Translations under genes and position numbers: made by a program
The notes under the pieces: generated by a model
Database searches by the model: none
What the model saw: the letters and a program-made list of their open reading frames with translations, nothing else
Told to the model about the DNA's origin: nothing
Shown: piece after piece, positions 36,501-48,660 of the stretch
How the letters are laid out: the number at the start of each line of letters is the position of its first letter
How positions within the stretch are numbered: the first letter of the stretch is position 1
Assembly: GCF_028769735.1 (NCBI RefSeq)
Contig: NC_088171.1
Location: 64,098,216-64,162,215 of the forward strand
Source: Zonotrichia leucophrys gambelii
Lineage: Eukaryota > Chordata > Aves > Passeriformes > Passerellidae
Reading direction: 5' to 3'
Length of the DNA stretch: 64,000 nt

Positions 36501-39500
36501 AGGCTGGGAGTAAGAAACTCCCAAACACACAGTGTGTTTCTTTTGTATTTGGTATGCTTGTGGCACTCTGGCATCCATCCTTGTATCACAAAACAGAGAT
36601 CCATATTCTTCCCTCCCAACCTGTGGTGGGGGACCCTTCCTGCAATGTCAGACTCCCTCTTGGTAGCTGGCAGTTCAGGCAGCTCAGTGGCACAGCTCTA
36701 ACATGGGAAGTGAAAAGTGCTCCACAACTCTTACACAATGCAGACATTTACTGGGAAGTCGAAGGAAGTATGGTTGAGATCCTGGCACTGAAGGAGAGCT
36801 GCACAGCAGAGCTTTCATTTCCTGAGCAAGGTCAAGGATTGTGCAACCAGCTATGGAGACACTGTCTCTCACTGTGAGACAAGTGAGTTTTGTGAAGTGC
36901 TTAACCTAAGAAGAGGGATGAAGTACTTAAACAAGACAGACACCAGACCTGGAGAGAATGAGAGTCCACATGCAACTCAAAAGTACATCCTTCTGATGCC
37001 TCACCTTTTCCCTCCAGCGTGCTGCAGTTGTGTTCCCAATTTTAGTAGTACCTATGGTATTCTTCTGTGTTTCAACTTCAGCCTTAGGATATCCCTCCCA
37101 TAAAAAAGCCACAAACCTTTGTCTCGCATACAAGTGGCCCAAGTCATCACTATAAACAATAACCCACCTCTTGCAGCAGGGTGATGCAATGTTGAAGCTG
37201 TAACCCAGCAGCAAGCACATCATAGCCCTTTCAGCAAGTTCATTTTTCTCATCATGTCTCTGTGTGGGAAGCTGTGGTGCAGCAGTGTGGAATGTCACAC
37301 AGATATGACATGCTCCCTATCCTGCCTTCCAAACCACTTTTTTTTGGTCTTTCATTCTTAAAAAGGGGTGTTGGGGCTGCCTCCTGAAGTGATGGCACTG
37401 CTGTGGTCAAAGAGCAATCAGTAGTTCATGTCAGTGTAATGCCAGACACTGCTAGAAGTTAAAATCCAGCCTTGCTCTAATGTCAGTTTACTCTGAAGTG
37501 AACATCTGTACAGCTGTAATAAGGAAACATTTTCCCATGAAACATTTTCCTATGAATCCTGGCATTTCACTTCTTTACACTTCGATCATTCTTGACTAAG
37601 AAATGCAACAGGAGGATTCCAGAGGCTACCCCGCGGAATAAACAACAGCCTTTATAAATGCAAAGACGATAAATAGGCAGCTTGATAAGAGCTGGGTATC
37701 TGTCAATTTAAATGGCATTCAGCAAGTGAACTTTTAATTGAGACAAAGCATCGTGGCACAATGTATTCCATTTATGACCTTTCATTAACTTTCATGTGAC
37801 CTATTTCTCTATCTCTTGACAGGTTCATCCTTCTGAGAACTTCACAGACAAAATCATATTTTCCTTTTCTGTCTGCTCAACTGTAATCTCAGTTTGAAGC
37901 ATTGCTTAGCATTCACTGCTAAAAGAAATAATGCCAAAGGCATTAAACAGTGCCTCATACTCCCCCTCCTGCTGTTTAATTTTCCTCCTGGTTTTTAATC
38001 TTACTTGTCTTATAGTCTGGAAAAAAGTATTTGACAAACAATCTTCATGGTTTTCTTTTTTGGCCAATTAAAATGAGACAAATGTTTTGCAGATTTTAGT
38101 CTCATGAAATAACAGGAAACAAGAAATGTTAGAAACTATGGTCAACCTTAGTCCTTGAACAAATTACAGGCATATGTTAAAGAAGTGATTTGTAATTATG
38201 AATCATAGTCAGCAACTTTTGCATTCATAGGAATATTTTTATCTTCAGTTTCACTCAGTGTTTACTAGATTCCTACTAGAAAGGCAGCAAGAATTTAATT
38301 TCAGTGGCTTTGAGTGTAAATACAGATTTGTCATAGATCTTACTATGTCCTTGCTGAATTTCATTTTCCTGAAGTGAGTGGGGATTCTGATATGAATTCT
38401 GCTTGGTGAAAATCCCTTCCAGTTTCATCTAAACAGTGGTTACTCTGTACCTCCATTTAAAAAATTCTAAATTATTTCAAGTCCTGCTTAGAAAACTAGT
38501 GATACAGTAACAGAGAGTTTATGAGCATGTTAGCTCCTGGAGACACTGGCATCCAGATGCAATGAGTTGAGACAATTAAAATCCAACGAGGCAGCATCAG
38601 GGAAAGGATCTATACCTCTATGAGGAAAGGAAGAAAACAAGAATCTTTTCTTCCTAACCCATGTACCCAAATCCAATATTGAAGGTGCTTATAATCAGGA
38701 TAATTTTAATAGCTAGTTTTGAAGAAGTGAGGACTAAATATTTTTAGATGTTCATACTAGTTTACAGAATTTCTAGGAGTTACTATTATTATTTAACTTT
38801 ATTCAAGTTACATTCACATAAGGTATGTTTCTTGTATAAAATAAGTATCTGTTAAGAAAAAACGTCACTAGAAAGTACTAAAAATATTGCAAAAAATTTG
38901 AAACATGCAAAATTAAAATGGTATTTTATGTGTAGGAATATAGTAATTATTTACTGTTGAGGCTGATACCTGGAAAGTGTAAATGCAGATTTGGCTAAGC
39001 ATGAAAATAGTTTCTGGTGTATGATCAATTGGAAAAGTTATCTGATTGCATTTAACTTGCTTAAATAATTTTATAATTTGCTGAAAACATGTGTTTAGTT
39101 TAATTCAGTAAAACTTATTTAAATCTGCTCCAGTGTCCCATCCAGAAAATAGCACACCTACTTTAGGCAGCATCCCTTCTACATAAACCTGAGATTGCTG
39201 TAAATTGTTGTCCAGATGCTCTTTAAGAGACAAGCAGGGTATTTACCTTGGGTTGGAAAGTTCCCAAGAGCTAAGATGAGGATTAGCACTGGTATGTCAA
39301 ATACTGGAGAGTGAATTCCCAGCCTCCAACATGCTCTGCATGAAAGACTATCTGCATCCTCTGTATCTTTTTAATCTGCAGCCTAGGAAGTCATCAATTT
39401 AAATTCCTGTATTGAAATAAGCCAACAAATAGTGGCATTTGCTTGCTATCTGATTTATGCTTATGTTTACTTAGCTTTTGTTTCCTGAAAATCCCCTCTT

Positions 39501-41810
39501 CTTTCCACAGTCACATAATATAGCAGCTCTTGAGAGCAAAAAATCACATGCAATTTTCTTGCTCCAACAACTTTGCTTGGTCTTGTTGCAGCAGTTACTT
39601 TTTTCATCCTGAGCTGCAAAAGGAATAAGGATGAATGCTAACATTTTGATTTCTTGAGGAGAGGGCCAGAGCCTAATGGGTTAGTTCCTGTCCCCACACT
39701 TCAGCACATTGTGTAGGCAAGGTTTTGTTGGAACAAACACCAAACATGGGACCTTCATTTCTCATAAGAGGTTAGAAGTGCTGGGGGACCTTTGAATGCC
39801 CCAGAAGTATGTGCTTCTTGCCCCTGAGCTGCTGTGGAGCAAATGGGAGCTTGATTTGCTGTATTGCCAAGGCTGAGAGCCTGGCATTAAGAATGATCCT
39901 GTGGGAACAAGCTGGTAGTCCATTTAAACAAATGATTAATTTTTCAGGAAAACATAGATTCAAGTTAAATGATTTCTCATGGACATTTCTGCTCCTCTGA
40001 GGCCTGTAACCCCTTCCCTGAAAAGGCAACATCCAAAACATCCTATTAGATCATGCCAGGATCTAAATATTGTTCAGAAAATTAAAGAGGAAGCATGGAC
40101 TGTGATGTGTGTTTTGGGGCTGCTTGCTTGACAGATAATAGAATACAGGAGGGAGATAATTGGGGTGGTGGCTAAAAGAGATGATGGCAGAAGCACTGCT
40201 GAAGGTGACTGCATTTTACCAACAATTCTTTTTCTAGTTTGCTGCCTAAAGACTTTGCCAAATGCCACTGGTCTCAAATATGAAAGCAGAATCTACTGCT
40301 TTATCAAGGTTGTTGCTTAATCCTTTCTAAATAGCAAAAAAGATCACAGCCTTTTCTTCTGGAATAAAAGTCTGAGCAGGCATTTATGCAAGTTTTGTTA
40401 CTGAGTTTCTTATTTAATAATTTGTTAACTCCAAGGCCAACAAAACTGAAGTGGGATCATAGAGGCATAGAACCCCAAATGTTATTTCACAGTGGTATAT
40501 ACATTGAGTTATTGCATGCATTGATAGGTGTTACACATGAATTGTTTCCCTCTGTTTGGCTTGTGTTCTATGCAGACTAGAATATAATTTTTCAGACAAT
40601 TCAAGTTCCTAATTATTGTGCTCATTATTTCAATCTATTCATCTGTGCTTAAACATCTACTGAAATTGTGAAGTAAAGTATGAGACAAATTGAAATTTAC
40701 TGCTAATTCATTTTTAAGACAAGAGAACTACCTAACAATCCTAAGTAAACCCTTATAGTAGAGCAGTGGCAATCTGATTAAACAACTAGTGAGTTCCCTT
40801 TTGCTGTCATTAACATATTTGTAATTAAAGAACAAAATTTCATCTCCCACCCTCTCCAATTGACTTACAGGGTTGAATACTCCTGGCTTGAAAGCACTTT
40901 TGAAAATCAGGTCTTCACAAGAGTCTTACAAATGCTTGTATTTTGCCACTACCTCTCACACATTTCCTACTCCAGGTACCATCTGTAGCTATCACACTAC
41001 TATGTCAACAATGCCTGCTTTCTCACCAGGTGTGAAAAGCATTACTATTCATATTCTTTATCTTCTTAATTACATCTTGCCCTTCTCCTTCTCCTCAGGT
41101 ATCTTAAGTATTGATCACTTCACAGTCACTTGTGCCAATGTGAGCTTGGCTGTCCACTTACCTCACTGTCATCAACAGACAAAAATGCACTGATTACATA
41201 GTTTAAAGCAGACTATCTTGCTGGCTTTTCACTATGTCACTGTTTTTTTCAAATGTCCGCAAACCAATCTCAATCTTATGTTCTTTTCCTCTCCTCAGGC
41301 ATCTTTTGCTGTATTAACTTGTCCAGTAGGTATATTATTTATAAACTGACTTGTAATCTCTCTGGAACAGCTTTTTATTTAATCTCCGGACTCATTTTAT
41401 CTCATTAAACTTGTATCACATTTCTTCTTTTGGAAATAACCATAATTCCTTCTTTTATTCACTGAAATATTGCCAGGAAGCCTTCAGTGTGTACTCGTTT
41501 GCCATAGCAGAGCGATTCCAAGATGGTTAAATTTAGGGAAAAAGCAGAAAGAGACTTTTCTGAGCTATCTAAGCTGTTGCAGTTGGGTGACAGCATTAGA
41601 AGTAGGCAGAGGTGACAGCATGACTCATTTCATTATGCTGAGTACTGATGCAGCACTGGAGAGATGAGATCTACCTATTAAACTGAATTGGCTGCAATCT
41701 GCTTTTAGGGTAGGAGTGTCGGTTTCTTATCTTTACTGCCCCCAGGAGGCTTGAGATTATTCAGGGCAGACAGAGTGTTAACCTGGCAGTTCTCACACAA
41801 GCATGCCGAT
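33531..41810. other. Long repeat-poor interval
   Basis: This is the longest stretch (more than 8 kb) in which I see no CR1 or LTR. No exon or RNA gene is recognised. The 145-codon frame at 36440-36877 (+) begins with a hydrophobic run that could mimic a signal peptide, but has no domain I recognise and lacks supporting context. Two blocks, about 35770-36010 and 37600-37980, have retained CpGs and AT-rich developmental-enhancer-like words. They are discussed under findings. A short 'atcatagaggcatagaacc' near 40456 might be a CR1 scrap but is too short to call. Confidence 0.5.
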
Positions 41811-42495
41811 CCTTGGCAGAAATTTACCTGGGGATGCAGGTCGACAGCTGGCTAAAGAAGAGCCAGCATGTGCCACATGTCCAATAAATCCAATGGCATC
41901 CTGGCCTATATCAGCAATAGCATGGCCAGCAGGACCAGGGCAGTGGTTGTCTCTCTGTACTCAGCCCTGGTGAGGCCACACCTCAAGTGCTGTGCTCAGT
42001 TTTGGGCCATTCACTACAAAAAAATCATTGAGGGGCTGGAGTGTGTCCAGAGAATGGAAACTGAGCCGGGGAAGGGTCTGGAGCACAAGCCTGATGAGGA
42101 GCAGCTGAGGGAGCTGGGGGTGTTTATCCTGGGGAAAAGGAGGCTCAGGGGGGACCTTATCCTTCTCTACAGTCACCTGAAAGGAGGCTGTAGTGAGCTG
42201 GGGGTCTCTTCTCCAAGGTAACAAGTGACAGAGGGGAAATGGCCTCAAGTGTGCAAGGGCACATTTAAATTAGATATCAGGAAAAATTTTCTCTTGGGAG
42301 GGGTGGTCAAGCGTAGGAACAAGATGCCCAGGGAAATGGTGGAGTCACCGTCCCTGGAGGTATGTAAAGAGTGTGTAGATCTGGCACTTGGGGACACTGG
42401 ACAAGTCCAGTAGTGGACTTGGCAGTGCTGGGTTAATGGTTGAACTCAATGATCCTAGAGAGATTTTACAACCTTAAAAATTTTATGATTCTATA
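41811..42495 (+). mobile_element. CR1 LINE, 3' part including ORF2 end, plus strand
   Basis: It starts in the 'ggcagaaatttacctgggga' segment (CR1 'ggcagagaaggacctgggg') and continues with 'gcaggtcgacagctggctaa' and 'ccaatggcatcctggcctat'. It reads a reverse-transcriptase tail, [15 protein letters not shown], near 41965-42010, then 'gaggctcaggggggacctta' near 42141 and 'ctggaggtatgtaaagagtg' near 42354. It ends in 'aattttatgattctata'. The 41868-42221 frame (117 codons) is the surviving ORF2 C-terminus, and a stop and frame change follow. It is the longest CR1 copy here. Confidence 0.95.
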
Positions 42496-45023
42496 CCCCT
42501 ATTACTGTGTTAACATTAGTACACAGTAATTTAGGCATTGCTAAGGACTATCACTTCTCTAGCTTTTCTTTTGCTGTTCAACTTTTAACAGAATGTATTT
42601 TATCAGCTTTCTGGAAACCTTCTATACCTGACAGTATGCTGCAATATTCCTGCTAGGTCAAGAAGAGAGTATTGCACTTCAAGGAAAAAATGAACACTTA
42701 CAAGTCTGTTGGGGGATGGCAATGAGAATAAGCACAAGTCTACAACACATGACCTTCAAAGAATGACCAAGTGAATTGGTATGTCTGAGAGCAAGCAACA
42801 GAAGACTGAACACACTTGAATTAACAGTCCTCAAGAGCATAAAAGGCTGCTTCAGAAAGAAAAAGGATGATCTGTTCTCTGTCCATGGTGATTAAGTAAA
42901 GGAATACTGAGCTAAAGCTGCAGCAAGAAGATTTGCTCTAAGTCCTAGTGTGAACTTGGCATACATAAGAAATCAATTACCACCTGCTCTCTATTGGCTC
43001 AGACATTCTAGCCAGGTTCTTCTGGGTCTGTAGGCTGGTTCTTTGAAACACATTACTAAAGCAGTTATTTTTTATTATCTCAATTTTGAAAATTCTTTGG
43101 CCTTTTAATCCAATTATGGCCCTGTTTTATTAGGTATCCTGTAAACACAAAAGTAGTCCCTGCCCTGAGGGGACAACTCAAAGTGTTAAAAACCACTATC
43201 TTTGATGTTTTGCTTTATGGTAGGACTTAAAAGACACCAGGCATAACTGAAGCCCCTCTGTGCAAGACAGAGTGTCCAGACCTGACCAGCAGAGCTATCC
43301 GAGGATATTGCAGCTAGAAGGGCTCTGCTCTGTAATGCTGTGGAACAAGGTCTCTTCAGGTTCTCACGCAACCATTGCTCATCATGGGGCAGTATAATTG
43401 CAGTAGATGGTGATCCTATTTTAGGCTTTATTTTACATAAAGTGTTAAGTCATCTTTTACTTTGGAAGAACCTGTGAAAAATAGATTGGTTAAAACATAA
43501 TCCATGCAACAAGAATAAGTCTCCACTCTGTTGCCACTCAGAATGGAAAAGATGCAAAATTTAAAACTAAACAAACCCACTCATAACTTTGGTGGCTTCT
43601 TCAGATGCTTCTCACCATTTCTTGACATCTGCTTGGTTATATTTCTGCAAAGTGTTGAAGACCCATAGTGAAAATTGTTTGTTTTTGTTTCAAGGGGGAA
43701 AATTTAATCTGGATAAGTTTTATTTTTGTAAATAAGGAATTTTACTATATAGTTGATTGGAGAGGGTTACCAAGTGCTTCAGCTAAGAAATTTAGTGAAG
43801 AATAGTATTAAGTCATCATTGTTGAGATATTAAAACAAAAATTATTGTCATCATGCTTTCCACTTATTCAGCATCTCTCATTTAAATCTTGTAATGCTGA
43901 AAAAAAAAATTCTAGAAGTCCTGCAAGAGTACAGAGGCACCAAATATATTCTTACAATATATTCTCACTTGAAGAGAACTTGAAAAGACAGAACAGAAAG
44001 AAATTCTTACAGATGTTCTTAAGAGTGAAGAACACAAGATCTAGTAAGGAGGTTTTTTGCTTGTATTCCTAAACTCCCAATTTCTGACTTTTCTTTCAGA
44101 ACGATGGTTGCTGTTCTGCTGCTTTAGGAAAATCTATCTAAAACAAGTTTCTATCCAACTTGGTGGAGAGGATTTGTAGTTTCCTGTGTAAGTGTAGAGA
44201 AATAAAATAATTTATTTCCAAAGTCAAGTGTATTTACATGCAGAGAAGAACTACTTCCTTAAAGTTTGGTATTAGAAAAGGTAGAAAAGTCTTTGAACTA
44301 TGGACTAAAATTTCCTCCCCATTGCAGGCTCTTATTATCTAATCCACTCCCAAATGATCCCTGTGCCAGAGCAATCTGTGTCTGGAAAGTAAGTTTTAAG
44401 GATACTTTTACAAAATATGGATGCATTTAAATTCTGCAGACCTGAAAGTCATGGGTTATATTTACAATACATAGGGTGTATGCAGAACATTGAGTGAGGA
44501 AATAACAGGCTTTCTGCTTCATTTATTCTGAGAAAGCAACTAATTTCTGCTGTAAATATGCTTTTGCATGACTGATGGTTACATTGACTAGTGCTCAAAG
44601 AGAAATACATATCATTTGCTCCTGATATTAACTCAGTTTGACTTTAGAATGAAGTGAATGCTTGATTTTTAACTGCAACAAACAAGAGCTTAACAAGCAA
44701 AAGAATGAAAAAAACTGTTTCTAGATTTCAAGTTTGAGCTGGTTTGACTGAAATTGCTAAGAATATGGTGACTCAACTTTGAAGATTTTTAGTTTGTCTT
44801 TGCACTTATAAGGTGTCCATATTGATGTAGATGATTTTGTCACGGGCCTTTACACTAGGATAGAAACTGCATTTTTTTCTATTTGCAGAAAACACAGTGC
44901 TAAGAGAGACCACAAAGAACTAAGAGGGAAGATGAGAATTTGGAGAAGTCGTGACAAAACACTGAGTGACATGAAAGTGTGGGATGTGTTTGAGTAAGGA
45001 TGAGTAAAGGTTCTGTTCTTACA
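42496..45023. other. Unique noncoding DNA
   Basis: No gene or transposon is recognised. Only short frames occur. Confidence 0.5.
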
Positions 45024-45175
45024 CAGGAAGAATCAGCTCCACAAGCACAGGATAGATTTCAACATTAGTAACAGCTCTTCAGAAAAGGACCTGGCAGATG
45101 TTGTAGATCACAAGCTGAGCATGAGGCAACAGTTGCAAAAAAAGGAAAATGCTCTAGTACAGTGTACAAGGAGCC
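45024..45175 (+). mobile_element. CR1 LINE, internal fragment, plus strand
   Basis: 'caggaagaatcagctccaca', 'aacagctcttcagaaaagga', 'cctggcagatgttgtagatc' and 'acaagctgagcatgaggcaa' follow the order of the CR1 ORF2 segment just upstream of the part seen at 41811. The usual 3' part is missing or badly decayed. A possible remnant of the terminal region ('tctgtgattcagg') lies near 45275, so the element may extend to about 45285 with an internal deletion. Confidence 0.78.
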
Positions 45176-47505
45176 AGCCTGGGAAGGCACATCAGCTGCT
45201 CTTTCTGCTCCACTCCAACTCAGGGCCTGGGAGGTGGAATAGGACCTCTACTGAGGTTGCTTTTGGTTCTTTTCTGTGATTCAGGACATCATTGTACCTG
45301 AATGGTCTTATGGGTTCTTCATTACAGTGGTAATGTATATTATGGCCAGCATTTTCAAATGTCGGTATTTAATCAGAGGCATGTATGTAACAATGTTCTC
45401 ATCAGCCACGTGCATGGTTTAATTCCCACAGCTTGTTTTTAAGTTTTGCACATGCCATGGGTAGAGAAGAACAGAAATACCAACATGACTTCAGTTCCCT
45501 GACTGCAGCAGGTGCTCCAATACAGATTCCTGAGACCCTAAATTAAGCAGTGATAGGATAATCTGCTACTAATACCTAGTAGCTAAGATTGGATTAAAAT
45601 CCGAAGCATGCAGTTAAGTGTTTCTTCCAGCTTCTGTATTAATAACAATAAATTCCAGATGGTATTGTTATCCTTTTAAATGATCAGTCAATTGTTGTGT
45701 CATTTTCTGAACTGTAGCCACAGTCTTCACAGTTCAATTGCATGTGGTGTGAAAAGTAATTCTGTATTATCTTTTTGGAAGTGTCCAGAAGAACTAGTGA
45801 ATACTTTTGCGGTGGTTGTTAACGCTGACAATCTTAACAAAACCGTCCAGCTGTCATGAAAATCTCTCAGGTGCAGACTGAATTTTCTGGAAACAAGCAG
45901 CTCCACCTCACAGCAGCCAGTAAGCCAGAGGCTAACATGGTCATCTAAATTAACACTGAATGAAAACCTGGGTTTCATACTTCCCAAGTGCATTTTGGAA
46001 TTGCTGGCTGTCCATTTAAACACCAACAGCAGATGTTCCACAGTGCATTGCATATTCACTGTGGTAGAAATGGCTTCTACATCATGGCATTTGAGGAACT
46101 GGGTTGGAGTATGTGAGGTGAAGGTTTAGGACTTTGCTGCAAGCCACATGCTAAAAATGAATTTTCTGTTTGATAGGTGAGCACCTGAGCATTCAATATC
46201 TTAACATTTCTAGATGGCTTTCTCTGTTAAGTGTTGACTTCTTTTTTCTCTCAGAGGAATTATGAAACAGGAACTCATGTAAGAAATTGGTTTTGCCTTT
46301 TGCAACAAAAACCTGGTTTTTAAATCAATAAATGCAATTTTTTTGCCTGTCAGTGGTTGGATATGGTACACTACTCCAGATAATGTTGCAAACTTTATGT
46401 TACATTTCTGTACCATTGTTCACTCTCTATTCCCGTTTCTGTCTTTTTTTTCCTTTTTTTCCTTCTTCTCTAGCCTTTCCTTGTATAAAGATGGGGAGCC
46501 ATCACCCTCCATGCAACCTGCAGCAAGTCCCGTTCTCAAAGGCTTGAGTTGACTGGTGCCAGCAGGGTAAGCAGTTCGCCTCCCCCACCCTCTCATACAT
46601 ACTAGTCTGCATTTAGCAGAAGTGGAGTTCATTTCCCACCTTGCCATCTACCAGAAGGGCCAGGGCTGGAGTATTTTTCCCTTTTGTTTCCATCCTGTGT
46701 TGGTACAAGGATGTCACTACAAGCAGCTATTGAAGAGATGTTGTGGCTTCCCCCCAACCCTCAACTCCCTTCTCACACAAGAACCTAAGCAGGTTTTAAG
46801 AGATAAATGTAATTCATTTTTTCTCTCGAGAGGCTGGGGAAAGCACTCCTGTTGAGCAGCTGAGATATAAAGGTGCCATACAGCTGGAGGGAGTGGTGAG
46901 TGTTCTCATCACCTGACCTGCATTTTACAATTCTCAGCACCCAACATATGCCTAACACATTGAGCTCTGCTGACAGGCTGTCTGCCTTTCAAATGGAAAA
47001 ATATGACCCCACTAGTGAGCACTGCTCTTGAAATTCCAGCCTCAGAGCAATAAAATCCCTCTTGTTCTCCTCTAGGTCTTTTCTCAAAGGGATATAAAAA
47101 CCTCTGTGCTAAAACAGTTTTGGAAAGGTTAGTTCTGCTTTCTGAATGCCCTACCTTTTCTGCTGTGCCCGACTACTTCCATTAAAGAGTCAGACAGGTT
47201 GGGAAAAGCCACTTGTGCAGTCAGAGCAGGGGTGAGTCTCAACTAAATGGTTTGGTCTGGCTCAAGCTTATGACAGATGCTGTAGCAACACTCATAAATC
47301 TGATGTTATTGGCTGTCCTTTGCTAGAATTATGTGGTTCATACCATCATCCCTTGTCGCTGGAGAGTTCAGAAGAATGCTTTATCATTTTGTAAAACATT
47401 AACATAAGCCTATTAAAATGCAAAAGCATCACATTAATATGGGGGTAAATCACCTAGTCTGGAGCCTTTAAGGCATGCTGTGAATTATTCAATACCATGA
47501 TAGAT
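45176..47505. other. Unique noncoding DNA with a pyrimidine-rich patch
   Basis: The tract at about 46438-46472 is a C/T-rich low-complexity run. No gene is recognised. The block from about 47360 on, running into the next entry, looks like a conserved noncoding element. Confidence 0.45.
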
Positions 47506-48069
47506 TTAGCCAGCACAACATAGCAAGCCTTTGATTAGCCCCAGGATAAATTTTGCGAGGTCATTAAGATCAATATATTCCTTTAAATATACCTTCTGCG
47601 TGTGAGTGTATGTGAAAGTGAAAAAAACCAAGAAAAACAAAAGGAAAACTGAAGTCTTATGAAGGACAATCAAAGAGATCTCAGTCTTACAGGTTGTAAT
47701 AAAACATGGCTGATACCAGACCCAGCTGACACAGCCTGGAGGCAAAACCACCTCTTCTGTTGTCTTGCTTACAGCAACAATTAGGAGAATGGAGTTTCCA
47801 GTGAGAAACATGGGCATGAACCCCTGATAGCTGGGTGTCAGAGACAGTTTGTCAAATACCAGGTAAATAAACAAACCTGATTCCAGTGGAGCTGCTTCAA
47901 ACAAAATGGAAAGCAAACACACTTTCAGCAATATCCAACCACGTGCATAAATCTCATGCACATAAATCTGTTCAGTATTTGTAGAGGAAGAAAAAACCCA
48001 TGCAAACAAAATAAACCTAGGTAGGGTATTTGTACGTTCACTTGATTGGTTTTTTTCTTCTTTAATCAC
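47506..48069 (-). other. 187-codon open frame of unknown status
   Basis: This is the longest open frame that I cannot tie to CR1. The translation is rich in L, F, I, V and S, with two or three hydrophobic stretches (one near residues 50-75, one near 140-155). I recognise no domain or family. It overlaps at its C-terminal end a block that looks like conserved noncoding DNA. A simple estimate for AT-rich random sequence makes one frame of this length in 64 kb (both strands) only mildly unusual. I see no signs of a promoter, poly(A) signal or splice structure, so I think it is most likely a chance frame. Confidence 0.1.
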
Positions 48070-48631
48070 AGATTAAAGCACAGAAGTGCTGTCTTTTAGT
48101 CTCTAATTAGAAATATCACCAGCTAAGGTGAGCCTTTACCCCTGTTAATCTGACCAGGAGGTGCATTATGAATAATTTTGTCTGTATCTAGCCTGTCCTG
48201 CTCGTTTCTAGCACAGAAGGGAATGCTGTACCCACAAGTGTCTTTGATCAGGTACAGAACCTTCTTGCTTCTGCAAGTGTAATCAACTTCTGCTGTTAAT
48301 GTTCCTCTGGGAGCTGGTAAATGAGTAGCATGTGTAATTTCTTCATTAGCATACCTGTTTACTCCCAGCTGTGCTTTGGAGTAGATTGGGGCAGGCTTCC
48401 CACCCAGCAAATGCAGCTCCTAGACTGGAACCACCATAGTGCTAAGTACCAACCTTATGAAACTTAGGTAACCCATAGTTGTTTATATATATTTTGGCCT
48501 CTATCCAGCATCAAAGAGGAATATATAGACTCTCTTTTAGAGGGTTTAAGAGTATGCTCCTAGAATTTGTGCATTGGAGGTTGTCACATGCAGATCCACT
48601 GCACAGTGCTCAAATTCCCTTTAGGGTGGTA
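48070..48631. other. Unique noncoding DNA
   Basis: Nothing recognisable in this interval. Confidence 0.5.
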
Positions 48632-48660
48632 TCTGTGCACTGCTGAGTTCAGTGCACAGA
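48632..48660. other. Perfect 11-bp inverted repeat (hairpin)
   Basis: Arm tctgtgcactg (48632-48642), loop ctgagtt, arm cagtgcacaga (48650-48660), with no mismatch. The half-site gtgcac is itself palindromic. A related 'gcacagtgct' lies just upstream at 48601. Pairing does not extend beyond the arms, so a microRNA precursor is unlikely. Confidence 0.8.

Noticed and set aside
36440..36877. 145-codon plus-strand frame with a hydrophobic N-terminus
   Set aside because: No recognisable domain, no nearby promoter or poly(A) context, and overlapping frames on both strands. Length is within chance for 64 kb.
40450..40490. 'atcatagaggcatagaacc', resembling a CR1 end in minus orientation
   Set aside because: The similarity is about 20 bases and no following CR1 body can be seen.
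41961..42248. 95-codon minus-strand frame
   Set aside because: Antisense of the CR1 ORF2 tail at 41811-42495.
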